Source of the DNA: Palaemon carinicauda | Taxonomy: Eukaryota > Arthropoda > Malacostraca > Decapoda > Palaemonidae | Length of the DNA: 64,000 nt | Assembly (NCBI RefSeq): GCF_036898095.1 | Contig: NC_090729.1 | Location: 62,709,282-62,773,281 of the forward strand | Direction of reading: 5' to 3' | Shown here: piece by piece, positions 11,803 through 22,581 of the stretch | Layout of the letters: each line of letters opens with the position of its first letter | Numbering within the stretch: the first letter of the stretch is position 1 | The notes under the pieces: model-generated | The model's database searches: none | Told to the model about the DNA's origin: nothing | What the model saw: the letters and a program-made list of their open reading frames with translations, nothing else | Made by a program: the position numbers and the translations under genes

Positions 11803-13679
11803 GAGGAGTACGTGAAATGTGAAAATCCCTTCTGCTCGGTTCGCCGCCCGGACTTTTACGGGCATGGTGCGTGTTGGACTCACGCTCCCTATACTGCAAA
11901 GAAGGGCAACCTCAAGTACTGGGATCCAGTCTTCTGCCCAGTCTGCAAAGGCCTCCTTGACGAGGGGTTCGACAAACCCCCGTCCTTAGAAGCTGCGTAG
12001 GTGGGTGCGCGGTTTTCAGAAAAATGCTGCCGGGCCGTATCTTCCCAACGAAACGATGAGGGCCATCCTTTTCCTAAAAGCGTCTGCAGATTCTGTGATC
12101 CCTCAGGATCAGATCCCCTTGGTTCAAGTGACCGTAGAACCGGACATCGAGACTACGCTTAGCAAGTGTAGTCTAGACGAGGTGGAGAAGATGTTTGACG
12201 TGTCCGACGACACCGAGAGGACCCTCATGGGCGAGGATCAGGAGGAAGAAGAGGATCAGGTGGAATACCCTGATTCGGAGGGCGAGGTCGCACCTCCACC
12301 TCCGGCAGCTCCCGTAGTGGTCGAGGAGCCAGACCCCTCTACCTCTGCCGCGCCGCAGCCCCTGCTGCCTGCCACCGAAGATGCCATCTGGGTATTGGTG
12401 GCCCTAATGGACAAGAAGCTTAGCAAGCATCCCGCCCAGATTACACGCCATTTCATGGAATTGAGGCAACCAAAGAAGATCTCGGTATCGGTTAAGGATC
12501 TTCCTTCCCTTGGAGGTACGCCGAGTATATGCCAATCACAAATGGCAAAATATTCTTTAATGACAAGCTAGGGTCTGTTCTCCTAGAAGAAATGGAATTC
12601 TTCCCTAATTTCGATGCTTACCCGGACTGTTACGTCCGACTTAAGACCGAACCGGCCTCCAAGGAGGACTCTGAGCCCAAAGAGGTGATCGTTCTTGATC
12701 ACTCAAAGGCCCAAGCTTTGCTGGAAGATTGCCTGAAGAGCCACGGTTTTACTAACTCAAAAATGCCGGCTCTGAGCAAGAACCACCCGTCCTTCCTTGC
12801 TCCCCCTTCCGCATCCTTCCCCTTTGTGGAAAAAGCCTTTCATGCGGTCATGAAGGCAGTAGAGGAAGGAAAACCCTGTCCTACCCTGGAGGAGTGTAGG
12901 CCCTTCTCCCTTGCCCTTCCCTCTGACGACAAGTTCTGGAAAGATATCCAGTTCACCTTCACGGTTGGGAAGCTGGACCCTGACGTAGCTGAACGTCAGT
13001 TCAACGAGGACCTCGCGAAATTGAATGACCACCTTCTTCGTCGAGAGGAAGAGACCAAGGAGAGACTGGCTGCCTCCCTGTCTCTCCAGATTCAGCTCTC
13101 TATATGGTTCTTGCTAAAACCCACCTAGTGACTGTGATGAAGGACCTGTACAGCTTCATCAGGTCCAGAAGAACCTGCAGAGAGTTCGTGTTTGCCAACG
13201 CGGCAGTGAAACACGAACCCCGGAAACTCATCTCCTCCAACATCTAGGGTAAGCATCTCTTTCCCTCTGCTCTGGTGAAAGAGATCGTCGACAAAGCCGC
13301 CTCTGAGAATTGGAACCTTCTCAACAAATGGGGCATGTCACGAAAGAGGAAATCCTCCCAGGACGAAGGCCCTCAGCCTAAGAAGAAATCCTCCAAATCC
13401 TCCAAACCAAGACCCCAGCAGCGTCAACAAAAACGCTAGTTTCCGGCTCCCGCTACTTCCCAAGTGGTCACTCAACCGCAACAGACCTTTCAGTTGATCC
13501 CCCAACCAGTGGTGTCACAATCACCGGCCCTTACCCCTGCCTACGAACGTCAGTCAACTACTTTTCGTCCCAGAGATAGAGGCTCAGGCAGAGACTCCTC
13601 GCGCCACCCCTCCAGGGGCAGAGGAAGAAGGGGAGCTAGCGGCCGAGGTGGCAAGTCCTCGGGAAACCAGAAGCAATGA
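11803..13679 (+). pseudogene. DIRS gag-like protein, decayed
   Basis: A run of frames in the same direction reads as one broken protein ahead of the RT. Frame one (to 12000) carries a Cys/His-rich segment: CENPFCSVRRP, GACWTHAPY and FCPVCKGLL. A one-base shift near 11985 leads to the acidic, proline-rich middle (12005-12520). Another shift leads to 12529-13080, with VLLEEMEFFPNFDAYPDCY. A third shift near 13080 leads to the C-terminal frame containing VTVMKDLYSFIRSRRTCREF, then a lysine/serine-rich tail and an RG/SR-rich end at 13679. An in-frame TAG is visible near 13245 and another near 13437. No standard zinc knuckle is present. The assignment rests on position before a DIRS RT and on the layout, not on a recognised gag domain. 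Confidence 0.65.
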
Positions 13680-13839
13680 AGGGCTTCCGGTGGGAGGAAG
13701 ACTCCGCCACTTTCAGGATCGCTGGACCTTCGATCCTTGGGCACACAGCATCATCAAGAAGGGACTAGGTTGGAGCTGGACACAACCACTTCCAACCTTC
13801 CACCAATTCTTCCAGCCATCAACCCCCTCTTGTAAGAAT

Positions 13840-15385
13840 ATGTCATAGAACTCTTGAACAAGAAGGTGATCAAGAGGGTAAAGTCCACCAGGTTCCAGGG
13901 AAGACTGTTTTGTGTTCCCAAGAAGGACTCAGACAAACTCAGAGTCATTCTCGACTTATCCCCCCTCAACAAGTTCATTGCGAACAACAAATTCAAGATG
14001 CTGACTCTTCAACAAATAAGAGCCCTACTACCTCGCAAGACCTACTTGGTCTCAATAGACCTGACGGATGCCTACTGGCACATCCCAATGAACCACCACG
14101 CTTCCTCCTACCTAGGATTCCGGCTCAATCGAAGAAGCTACGCCTTCAGAGCCATGCCCTTCGGGCTCAACGGGGCTCCAAGAATCTTCAACAAGCTAGC
14201 AGACACGATCGTCCACCAGCTATGCCTTCAGGGCGTCCAAGTGATGGCCTACCTTGACGAGTGGCTGGTCTGGTCGACTTCTCCAGAAAAGTGTTTGAAA
14301 GCTTGCAGCAAAGTAACCCAGTTCCTGGAACATCTGGGTTTTAAGATAAACACCAAGAAGACTCGCCTCGCTCCAGTTCAGAGGTTCCTATGGTTAGGAA
14401 TCCATTGGGATCTTCAGTCATACCGCCTTTCCATTCTTCTAAAGAAAAGGAAAGAAATAGCAGGGCCTGTCAGAAGACTTCTCAAATCAAAACGGATCTC
14501 AAGACGACAGCAAGAACAAGTTCTTGGCTCACTTCAGTTCGCCTCAGTGACAAACCTAGTGTTACGAGCACAGCTAAAGGACGCATCAGGAGTCTGGAGA
14601 CGAAACGCATCCGTCGCTCGAAGAGACCTCAAGAGACCCCTACCAAACAGGCTTTGCTCCCTGCTCAGCCCGTGGTCAGAAGCAAGGACATTGAAAAGAT
14701 CCACGCCTCTCCAACCTCCACCTCCATTGTTCAACATCCAAACGGACGCTTCTCTGGAGGGTGGGGGGGGGGCCACTCCCATCAACGGTAAGTTCAAGGA
14801 ACATGGTCTTCCCTATTCAAGACATTTCACATCAACATCTTAAAGGCCATGGCAGTTCTTCTCACCCTGAAGAAATTATCCCCGCGTCCTTCGATACACA
14901 TCCGTCTAACTCTGGACAGCTCGGTAGAAGTCAGATGTCTCAATCGTCAGGGCTCGAGATCGCCCCACTTAAATCAGGTGCTTTTACCCATCTTTCGCCT
15001 AACGGACAGGAAGAAGTGTCATCCTTTTGCAGTTCACCTACAAGGATTTCGCAATATCACGGCAGACGCTCTATCGAGGACAAGCCCCATAGTCGGAATG
15101 GTCCCTAGACGCAAGATTATTCTCCTTCATCTCTCGTCAAGTCGCGGAACTACAGATCGACCTCTTCATGACGAGCGACAACAAGCAACTTCCTCGATAT
15201 GTGGCCCCTTATGAGGACCCCAAAACGGAAGCAGTGGACGCCATGTCCCTGGACTGGAACACATGGTCCAAGATTTACCTGTTCCCTACACCCAACCTTC
15301 TGCTGAAAGTCCTCTCCAAGCTTAGAACCTTCAAAGGGACAGCAGCCCTAGTGGCTCCCAAGTTCCCCCTAGTCCTGGAGCTATA
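13840..15385 (+). pseudogene. DIRS reverse transcriptase - RNase H
   Basis: The 330-codon frame at 13854-14843 holds the RT fingers and palm: GRLFCVPKKDSDKLRVILDL, then SIDLTDAYWHIPM (first catalytic aspartate), MPFGLNGAPRIFNKL and VMAYLDEWLVW at about 14248. In the last, the usual YLDD box reads YLDE, so the second aspartate of the box is changed. NIQTDASLEGGGG near 14735 is the start of RNase H. After a shift, RNase H continues (14849-15100) with a D-S-S-V.V...NRQGSRSPHLN segment and NITADALSRTS. The conserved DIRS region after RNase H follows in the next frame (LPRYVAPYEDPKTEAVDAMS, then DWNTWSKIYLFPTP) to 15385. Upstream, the frame shifts near 13840. At least three frame breaks make it non-functional. 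Confidence 0.9.
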
Positions 15386-15559
15386 GCCCAAGCTGATCCC
15401 TCTGCCGGGCCCAGTTCTCTACCAACAGGTGCAGAAGTCGACTGTCTTCGCTTCATCAAAGAAAGTCAAGGATCTTCATCTCATGATTTTCTCTCCCTTG
15501 CCGTGAAGAAAAGGTTTGGGATCTCAAAGAAAAGTTTAGACTTCCTAGAGGAATATAAA

Positions 15560-16312
15560 ACAAAGTCTACCAGAAGGCAATAAGAATCATCCTGGAAGAA
15601 GTGGGTATCATTGGTCAAGGCAAAAAATCCGACGGAAATCTCCATAGATTTTTGCATGTCCTTTATTCACCTTCATGGACAAGGCTTGGCAGCCAATACG
15701 ATTTCCACTTGCAAATCGGCCTTGACCAGACCACTTCTATACGCCTTCCAAATAGATTTATCCAATGAGATCTTTAATAAACTACCGAAGGCGTGTGCTA
15801 GACTCCGTCCAGCACCTCCACCGAAACCCATCCCCTGTTCCCTGGATAAAGTGCTTCGTTTTGCCTCTAGCCTGGACAATGATTCTTGCCCTCTGAAGGA
15901 CTTGACTCAGAAAGTAATCTTCCTTTTTACTCTCGCCTCAGGAGCTAGAGTCAGTGAAATAGTGGCATTATCAAGAGAAGAGGGCCAGATACAGTTCACC
16001 AACACGGGGGAACTTACCCTCTTCCCCGACCCCACGTTTCTCGCTAAAAAGGAACTTCCCACCAAAAGATGGGGCCCTTAGAGAATCTGCCTTTGAAGGA
16101 AGATGTCTCTCTATGCCCAGTGGAGAGTCTTAAGGTCTATCTTCAAAGAACTTCTGACTTTGGTGGAGGACAGCTTTTCAAAGGAGAAACGTCGGGCAGC
16201 GACCTGTCACTAAAACAACTTAGAGCGAAAATCACCTACTTCATTCGCAGAGTCCTGACAGTACACCCACAGGTCACAATCCCAGGAAAGTCGCGTCTTC
16301 CCTAAATTTCTT
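15560..16312 (+). pseudogene. DIRS tyrosine recombinase, 5' portion
   Basis: The frame 15611-16081 contains an N-terminal SAM-like helix region (SFIHLHGQGLAANTISTCKS) and the box-I catalytic arginine motif LASGARVSEIVALSRE near 15938. Frame 16069-16305 continues after a shift. In a further shifted frame near 16270, GHNPRKVASSLNFF supplies the H-x-x-R of box II. The terminal tyrosine lies beyond 19127, because a piggyBac-like element sits directly after this part. The recombinase would resolve the circular DIRS cDNA into the genome in place of an integrase. It is dead, with two or more frameshifts plus the insertion. Confidence 0.85.
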
Positions 16313-19127
16313 TTAACCCTGGATAGGTACGGTCCTCGGACACCCCTTTAAGGGTATACTCGGACGCGAACGACCCCGACGCCAAAAAAAATTCTTGAAA
16401 AATCAGTTTTTGCAGTAACCTCCTTTTTTCTTTTGCCAAAAAAAACTTCAATGAATGCTTAAAACAACTGTAAAGATAAATACTACTCATCTGCAGAAAA
16501 ACTATTTATTATAAATATTTTAAAAAATTAAGTAGAAAAAAAAAAGACCTGACATAAAAATTCATAAAAAAAAAGTTTATACATATATACACAAATCCTT
16601 TTAGGAATTGATTCTTGAATGTTTAGGACACATCTTGATGTATTTTGGATGAAGTCAGACCCATGGAGGTGAAGATCTGAAATGAGAAAAAAAGGGTAAC
16701 TTTTTTTGGCCAAAAAAAATTGTCCAAATTTCATGAATTTTTTTGGGTACCCAAATGAAATAGGAAGTGGCTAATTTTTTTAGGGAATAAACATATGTTA
16801 TCCTAAAATAGAAATATGTAAAAAAATCTTCATTATTTTGTAAATTACATTTATATCAGGGGCCATATCTAAAGGTAATTTTTTGAGTACTTGGAAATTT
16901 CGTAAAAAAATACATATATTTAATATATAATATGATATTTATGCAGGTAAAAATATACAAAAATATCACAAATTCTATAGGGAACAAGAATATATATAGA
17001 TACGGCAGCTTACGCTTCGGATATGTCCACAAAATGGCCGCCAACCACACTGACTCAGACTCCCTAATCTGCCACTTGAAATGTAGGAAGGGTATGTCAA
17101 TTTCAAGGTGTTATTTACTAATTTAATTATTATTGGATATGCATAAAAATTGTATGGTGGGTTGCTGGATAATTGTCGATTATTTTACGACTATAAAATT
17201 AAAATTCTGACCCAAAAAAATTTTTTTGAAGGGAAATAAAATCGAAAAAAAAAAATGTAAAACAATATTTTAGCTAAAAAAATTTGATGATATTCAATCA
17301 AAAAAAAAGTAAACAAAATTTTCCGACAAATAAACATCTAGAGGAATCATTACTCTGTGATAGTTCCTTAGTACGTAGTAATTTTGAAAGAATTGGGAAA
17401 AAACGAAAAAATGGCAATCACCGGAAAATCGAACACATACCTATATAAACGCCATATCTGGCTAAAAAAAAGATAGGCATGGGTAGCCAGATCATCTAGA
17501 AACACTTTCCAACACTATAAAAATATAAGTTTTGCGACACTACTTGCCAATTCCTTACGGTAACATGACTAAGCAAAAAAATGCAAAACAAATAAAAAGG
17601 GGCACTCGTGGAAAAATGGCCATTCTAATATACGGCATTTCAGAAAAAAAAAAATTTCAGCCACGTGCTAAGCAAACCATCAAGGCATATTTTCCGACAA
17701 ATAAACATATAAATGAAATATTACTCTGTGATAGTTCCTTAGTACGTAGTAATTTTGAAAGAAATGGGAAAAAAACGAAAAAATGGCAATCACAGGAAAA
17801 TCGAACACATACTTATATATACGCCATATCTGGCTAAAAAAAAAATAGGCATGGGTAGCCAGATCATCTAGAAACACTTTCCAACACTATAAAAATATAA
17901 GTTTTGCGACACTACTTGCCAATTCCTTACGGTAACATGACTAAGCAAAAAAATGCAAAACAAATAAAAAGGGGCACTCGCAGAAAAATGCCCAACATTC
18001 TAATATACGGCATCTCAGATAAAAAAAAAAGACATGCACGTGTTAGCCCAACCATCAAGGCACACTTTCTAACACATAAACATGAAAAAAAATCAATAAT
18101 ATACGGCAATTCCTTACTACGTAGTAAATTTTTACAAATATTGAAAAAAAACAGAAATTGGCAACCGCAGTTAAATACCCAATATACCAATAACTACGTC
18201 GTATCTGACAAAAACAAAATCACGCATGGGTAGCCAGATCATCTAGACACACTTTCCAACATTAAAAAAGCAAAAGTTTTACGACACTATTTCGCAATAT
18301 CTTACGGAAAAATGACTTGGCAAAAAAATTAAAAAAAATTAAAAAGGGACACTCGCGGTAAAATGCCCGACATTCTAATATACGACATTTCAGATAAAAA
18401 AAAAGACATGCACGTGTTAGCCCAACCATCAAGGCACACTTTCTAACACATAAACATGAAAAAAAAATGAATAATATACGGCAATTCCTTACTACGTAGT
18501 AATTTTTACAAATATTGAAAAAAAAACAGAAATTGGTAACCGCAGTTAAATACCCAATATACCAATAACTACGTCGTATCTGACAAAAACAAAGTCATGC
18601 ATGGGTAGCCAGATCATCTAGACACACTTTCCAACACTAAACAAGCAAAAGTTTTACGACACTATTTGGTAATATCTTACGGAAAAATGACTTGGCAAAA
18701 AAATGAAAAAAAATGAAAAAGGGGCACTCGCGGTAAAATGGTCCTCGTGGTGATGAACGACATTTTAACTAAAAAAAAAAACATGCACATGGTAGCCAAA
18801 CAATCCACCAAGACTTTCCACAACTGATAACCTATACAAGTTGCACCATTCTACGACAATTTCATAATACGTAATAACTTTGATAATTATGCAAACTACC
18901 TCAGAAGGGTAAACTCGGACGCGAACGACCCCGACGCGTCTCAGAAATCGGGGAAGGAGTACAGCTACAGCAATGCACATCTGGACACTACTAGAGCGTG
19001 TAGGGGAGACACCTCCTGCAGGTCGATCACCCACAAATTCAGTCACAGGGGTGAGTCACGTGAGAAAAACCTGTTTTTTTTTGACGCTCGGGGTCGCAAA
19101 CGACCCACCGTACCTATCCAGGGTTAA
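16313..19127. mobile_element. piggyBac-like non-autonomous element (MITE) with TTAA target duplication
   Basis: Both ends carry a perfect 17-bp inverted repeat CCCTGGATAGGTACGGT directly inside TTAA (16313-16316 and 19124-19127). TTAA duplication and CCC-starting ends are diagnostic for the piggyBac superfamily. Subterminal blocks are also related: ACTCGGACGCGAACGACCCC at 16358 and again at 18913 in the same orientation, plus a looser inverted version near 19084-19105. No transposase is recognisable. The interior is A-rich and dominated by a ~375-bp tandem array. The element interrupts the DIRS recombinase between its H-x-x-R box and the catalytic tyrosine, so it landed after the DIRS copy. 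Confidence 0.88.
17317..18850. repeat. Satellite-like tandem array, ~375-bp unit, about four copies
   Basis: GCATGGGTAGCCAGATCATC occurs at 17477, 17849, 18224 and 18599, giving spacings of 372, 375 and 375. Each unit also contains TTTCCAACA, CGACACTA, a GGGGCACTCG or GGGACACTCG block, an imperfect TAGTACGTAGTA or ACTACGTAGT palindrome, and long A runs. A weaker fifth unit is visible near 18780. The units are more alike pairwise in order (1-2 and 3-4) than across, which suggests stepwise unequal exchange. Confidence 0.92.
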
Positions 19128-19265
19128 GGAATGGACTTCGAAAGCCTCCGATCCTTCACAGGCTGGAGGTCACCTAGAGTGTTCTTCAAACACTATTCGA
19201 AGCAGGTGCAAGAAGTCAAGCGATTCGTGGTGGCAGAAGGTAGTGTGATGAAACCTGCTGTTTAG
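19128..19265 (+). pseudogene. DIRS tyrosine recombinase, 3' portion with catalytic tyrosine
   Basis: Directly after the piggyBac-like insertion the frame reads GMDFESLRSFTGWRSPRVFF followed by KHYSKQVQEVKRFV. This is the G-W-x-S...F-x-x-H-Y end of a tyrosine recombinase, with the nucleophilic tyrosine codon at 19194-19196. The frame ends at a TAG at 19263-19265. It completes the gene begun at 15560. Confidence 0.85.
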
Positions 19266-20015
19266 TGCTGCGTAGGACAGTGAGTCAAACGGGTGCCCGT
19301 GTTGACCCTAGTGCGATATATAGTGATTTCAAGAGACACTTAGTGTCACTAATGGACTGTCCTTTACCAGGGTGAAACGACATAGATTCGTACACGTGCG
19401 CCACATGTTCTCGGACATGAAGTGTATTTTGATTTAAAAGACTGGCGTTCCTCAGGAACTAGTGATTACAGAAAAGATTGTATCCCTTTCAGATTCTGCA
19501 TCACCATCTTTTACCATATCTATGTCTATTATTATATTTTATCATTGTACATAAATTTTCATATTTCCATGCAAATTTCAAATAAAATATTTATTTTATT
19601 TACCACATGCGTCTCTTTCGCTCCTATTTTTATATGAAAATATATTGCTGTTCGCGTTTTACTAAACATAGTCTAGAGTTATAATGATTAGTATACCTAC
19701 TATCTCTTATGTAATCACCTGATGGTATAAATTTGTTCCTACACTAATATTTACCCTCCTTATCTGTCTTGAGACCGGCACGATTTCTTATCCAGGTGAG
19801 TCTTTCTTCGTCAGATTACTTTGAGATGTTCCTCTTCTCCTACTAGGACCTTCCTCGCCAGGGGGGCGGGACGCCAGGTCATTGTAATGCCTCTGGTAGT
19901 GACATTTAACGGAGATGTCACGGTCTCTTTGGTCACCAGACAACGGAATGTTTATTCGGAGTACCAGGCACTTGAATTGGGAACAAATCCATGATACATT
20001 AATTTTCTAGTACAC
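19266..20015. other. DIRS 3' non-coding region
   Basis: Between the recombinase stop and the internal complementary region I see no coding sequence. A perfect splice-donor-like string CAGGTGAGT occurs near 19794, of unknown relevance. Confidence 0.5.
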
Positions 20016-20109
20016 TTCCATCAGGACGAGATGCCTTGAGCCCAAAAAACGGATTTTGAGCAAAGCGAAAAATCTATTTTTGGGTGAGATGGCCATGTCG
20101 TCCTGATGG
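20016..20109. repeat. DIRS internal complementary region (ICR)
   Basis: The first half (TCCATCAGGACGAGATGCC, then TTGAGCCCAAAAAA) is the reverse complement of the outer end of the left ITR (8667-8707). The second half (ATTTTGAGCAAAGCG, then CTATTTTTGGGTGAGATGGC) is the reverse complement of the outer end of the right ITR (about 20516-20580). An ICR complementary to the joined element ends is the established template for closing circular DIRS cDNA, and this arrangement matches that model. The segment can also fold back on itself. Confidence 0.88.
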
Positions 20110-20171
20110 ACCCGCCCAACTATTCCAGTTTAGCTTGCTAGGCTCCTCCCTGCTGTATTGTATTGCGGAGG

Positions 20172-20585
20172 CTAGTAGTGAGCTAGAATGGAAGGAAGAG
20201 GGCGGACGTGACGTCATGCAAGTATGGGGCCGGTTTGTTTACGTTGCGAGTATCGTAACAGTGACGAAGCGAGGGTAACTTTGAAATGGCACCTCAGTTA
20301 CCTCGCCACATTCCCCCCTCGAAGTGTAAATGCTAGGTGGGGTGCAGATGGACATGTGACGTGTTAATGCATGCGTCCCCTGTTGATATACGATATTCTA
20401 AAGGGATAACCCTTAGAGTACTCGCTCCAGAAGTTAGAGTTCTGTGAAAACCTTTAGTTTAATTCTCTGGGAATATTTTAGTAGTTATATATATATCCAA
20501 AGGACGCTATTGAAGGAACCTTCCATCAGGACGACATGGCCATCTCACCCAAAAATAGATTATTTGCTTCGCTTAAAATCCATTA
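20172..20585 (-). repeat. DIRS right inverted terminal repeat
   Basis: Reverse complement of the left ITR. It reads CGGACGTGACGTCATGCAAG, GTTGCGAGTATCGTAACAGT, GTGACGTGTTAATGCATGCG and finally TCCATCAGGACGACATGGCC. It extends ~35 bp further outward than the left ITR (through TAGATTATTTGCTTCGC), as is typical for DIRS. Confidence 0.9.
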
Positions 20586-21078
20586 TTTTGGTTGGTGTTT
20601 ACGGTTCAAACAATTACATTTTGGAATAAAACATCTATGAAGTATTATTTATTACGGCATTTTCTGCATAATATTTGCAATGAAAACTATAATAGAAATC
20701 TGGCATAAATACGTCAAACCTATAGCATAATATTAACACTGATAATGAATATGTTGCGACCCATCTCAGAATCTGCACCGTGTTGGAATATTCTCACTTG
20801 GCGTTGCACAATGTGAAGATTCCCAGATCGCGCAACCAAGTTGGAATCGTATTTTGGTTGCTGTGGAGTGAAACAGATTCACGAAAATACGCCGACTGAC
20901 TCGTTTACCTTATATGGCAATAGGTGTGTTAACAGTAATAGGTTCTATGGAGTGATCTCCTCGTCGTATACGCAGTGATCAGGCCATTATGTAAAGTCAG
21001 GTCATTATGTGTGTTTAATTTGTTTCCAAGGCGTGTTAGTTATTGTAGTGGTTAATTGCAATTACCATTTGGTTTGAT
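20586..21078. other. Flank between DIRS and the RTE-like remnant
   Basis: No gene is seen. TCGCGCAACC...TTGGAATC at about 20837-20852 is echoed at about 26991-27013, beyond the gypsy element. This may mean both belong to one older repeat. Confidence 0.4.
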
Positions 21079-22173
21079 GGATGTGTTAGGCCACTGTATA
21101 TAGCATTTATTGATTTGGAAAAGGCATTTGACTTGGTACCTAGGAACAAATTGTGGAGGTGCTTAGGAGAGGTTTATGGACTCGACGGTATATTGGGAGC
21201 TGCAATAAAGAGCACGTACGAACCATGTATGAATAATGTAAGGACTGGATACGAGAATGAAAATTGGTTTAGAGTAACAACAGGTGTTAAGCAGGGAAGC
21301 GTTCTTTCCCAACTCCTGTTCATTGCATAAATAAATGTAATTATAAGAAGTTTTAAGGAAAGAATAAATATCTCGGGAGACATCATGATTTTTGCTGATG
21401 ATATTGCTTTCTGGACATATGATCGGGAAGAACTAGAAAGAGCATTAATAGCCTTGAACAATTGTTTAACAGAAGCTGGACTGAAGATGAACATTAATAA
21501 AACAGAAATATTAACAATCACCAAACAACAACAAGCTCCAACGAATATCATGATAAGAAATACAGTAATTAAGGACACCAACGCATTCAAGTATTTAGGG
21601 TGTATAATTACAGACAACGGCTATAAGAACAAAGAAGAAATTACTGAACGAATAAAGAAATATAATAAATGCTCCGGAGCACTCTATCCAATTATGAGAG
21701 ATGTATACGTACCTATAGAAGTAAAGAAAACCATATTTGAAGGGTTACTAACATCAATAATGACCTATGGATCAGAGAGATGGAAAATGATAATCAAAGA
21801 CAGGAGCTGAGTCCAAGCTTCAGAGATGAAAACCCTGAGAACAATAATGCACAAAACAAGAAGAGATAGAATAAGAAATGTAGATTTTAGAAGGATGGTT
21901 GGGGTATCTCCTATGTTGAACAAGATTGAGAAGGGACTGCTAAGATGGCTGGGACATTTAATGAGAATGGATGGAAATAAAATTGCAAGGAAAAGATGGG
22001 ACTGGACGCCTGGTGGGAGGAGATCAAGAGGTAGACCATGTAAACGCTGGAGGGATAGAATTGAAGAGATTCTGACATAGAACAACATGCCAACAATTGA
22101 ACATCTGAGAAGAGAGGGAATTTTTGAAAACAGAATTAAGTGGAGAAGACAACTGATTCCACTGACAGGCTGA
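21079..22173 (+). pseudogene. Non-LTR (RTE-like) reverse transcriptase, 5'-truncated
   Basis: One reading frame carries the RT palm and C-terminus, broken by three stops (TAA near 21328, TGA near 21808, TAG at 22078). It shows AFIDLEKAFDLVPRNKLW (first catalytic aspartate), VTTGVKQGSVLSQLLFI, MIFADDIAFW (FADD box, 21385-21414), LKMNINKTEIL and KYLGCIITDNG. It ends with the C-terminal block LRWLGHLMRMDGNKIA and GRPCKRWRDRIEEIL. These are the usual motifs of endonuclease-bearing non-LTR retrotransposons, and the C-terminal tail resembles RTE-type or related clades. The endonuclease and the RT N-terminus are missing, as expected for 5' truncation. No frameshift is seen, so decay is moderate. Confidence 0.87.
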
Positions 22174-22209
22174 AAGACTACCTGGGAGCAGAAGTGAAGT
22201 GAAGTGGAT

Positions 22210-22406
22210 GTGTTAAGGGGGGTGTCGCAGGGGCTAGGCCTAGGTAGGGGTGGAGGCCCTAGGTTAGGTTAGGTGGTTGTATTAGGTACGGTAGTACCCC
22301 GAAAATCACTGTGTCCTTAAGGGGGGGATCGCTCCCCCCCCCCGGTAGGGCTAGGTCGGGGTATAGTGCCCCTAGGTTAGGTTAGGTGGGTATATTAGGT
22401 TCGGTA
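22210..22406. repeat. ~110-bp tandem repeat with TTAGG-like motifs; gypsy target site
   Basis: Unit one ends AGGTACGGTAGTACCCCGAAAATCAC-like near 22300, written here as GTACGGTAGTACCCCG then AAAATCACTGTG. Unit two runs from ~22318 and is interrupted by the gypsy element after TTCGGTA, resuming at 26903 with GGTAGTGCCCTGAAAATCAC. Each unit contains CTAGGTTAGGTTAGGTGG, a degenerate TTAGG-type string. The undisturbed first unit shows what the target looked like before insertion. Confidence 0.8.
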
Positions 22407-22407
22407 A

Positions 22408-22558
22408 TGTAGTGTGAATTGGTAACTGTGACTGCTGGTGTTTGTATGCTTGCTTGGCAACATTGAGTCCCTAACACTGTACCGGCTTGGCCAACACCTT
22501 GCCACAACTTTAAGCTGAATAAAGCCAACGTTCCAGCAACTGTGTTTGGTATTCCACA
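22408..22558 (+). repeat. Gypsy 5' LTR
   Basis: It begins TGTAGTGTGAATTGGTAACT and ends TTTGGTATTCCACA. It contains AATAAA (22518-22523), a likely polyadenylation signal, 35 bp before its end. The 14 bases TTAAGCTGAATAAA (22510-22523) are perfectly complementary to the sequence just after the LTR (22560-22573). Confidence 0.93.
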
Positions 22559-22559
22559 A

Positions 22560-22573
22560 TTTATTCAGCTTAA
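22560..22573 (+). promoter_or_regulatory. Putative self-priming primer-binding site
   Basis: TTTATTCAGCTTAA lies one base after the 5' LTR and is the exact reverse complement of LTR positions 22510-22523. It does not start with TGG, the usual tRNA-primer signature. In Tf1/sushi-type elements the 5' end of the RNA anneals to a site in this position and, after cleavage, primes minus-strand synthesis into U5. The geometry here is the same, provided transcription begins near 22510. The transcription start is not shown by sequence. Confidence 0.65.
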
Positions 22574-22581
22574 TATTCAAC

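Larger units (their letters stand above)
8667..20585 (+). mobile_element. DIRS-like tyrosine-recombinase retrotransposon
   Basis: The boundaries are set by inverted terminal repeats. About 8667-9062 matches the reverse complement of about 20172-20585. The right copy extends ~35 bp further out, as is usual in DIRS elements. Inside, in order, are a gag-like region, RT-RNase H and a tyrosine recombinase, then an internal complementary region at 20016-20109. This is the DIRS1 order plan: RT with a recombinase instead of an integrase, and no LTRs. The length is 11.9 kb, or about 9.1 kb after subtracting the nested 2.8-kb piggyBac-like insertion. All frames are broken by stops and indels. DIRS elements are known to be common in decapods. 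Confidence 0.9.

Noticed and set aside
11761..12000. Stand-alone small Cys-rich host gene
   Set aside because: The frame continues, after a one-base shift, into the gag-like part of the DIRS element, so it is the start of that decayed protein.
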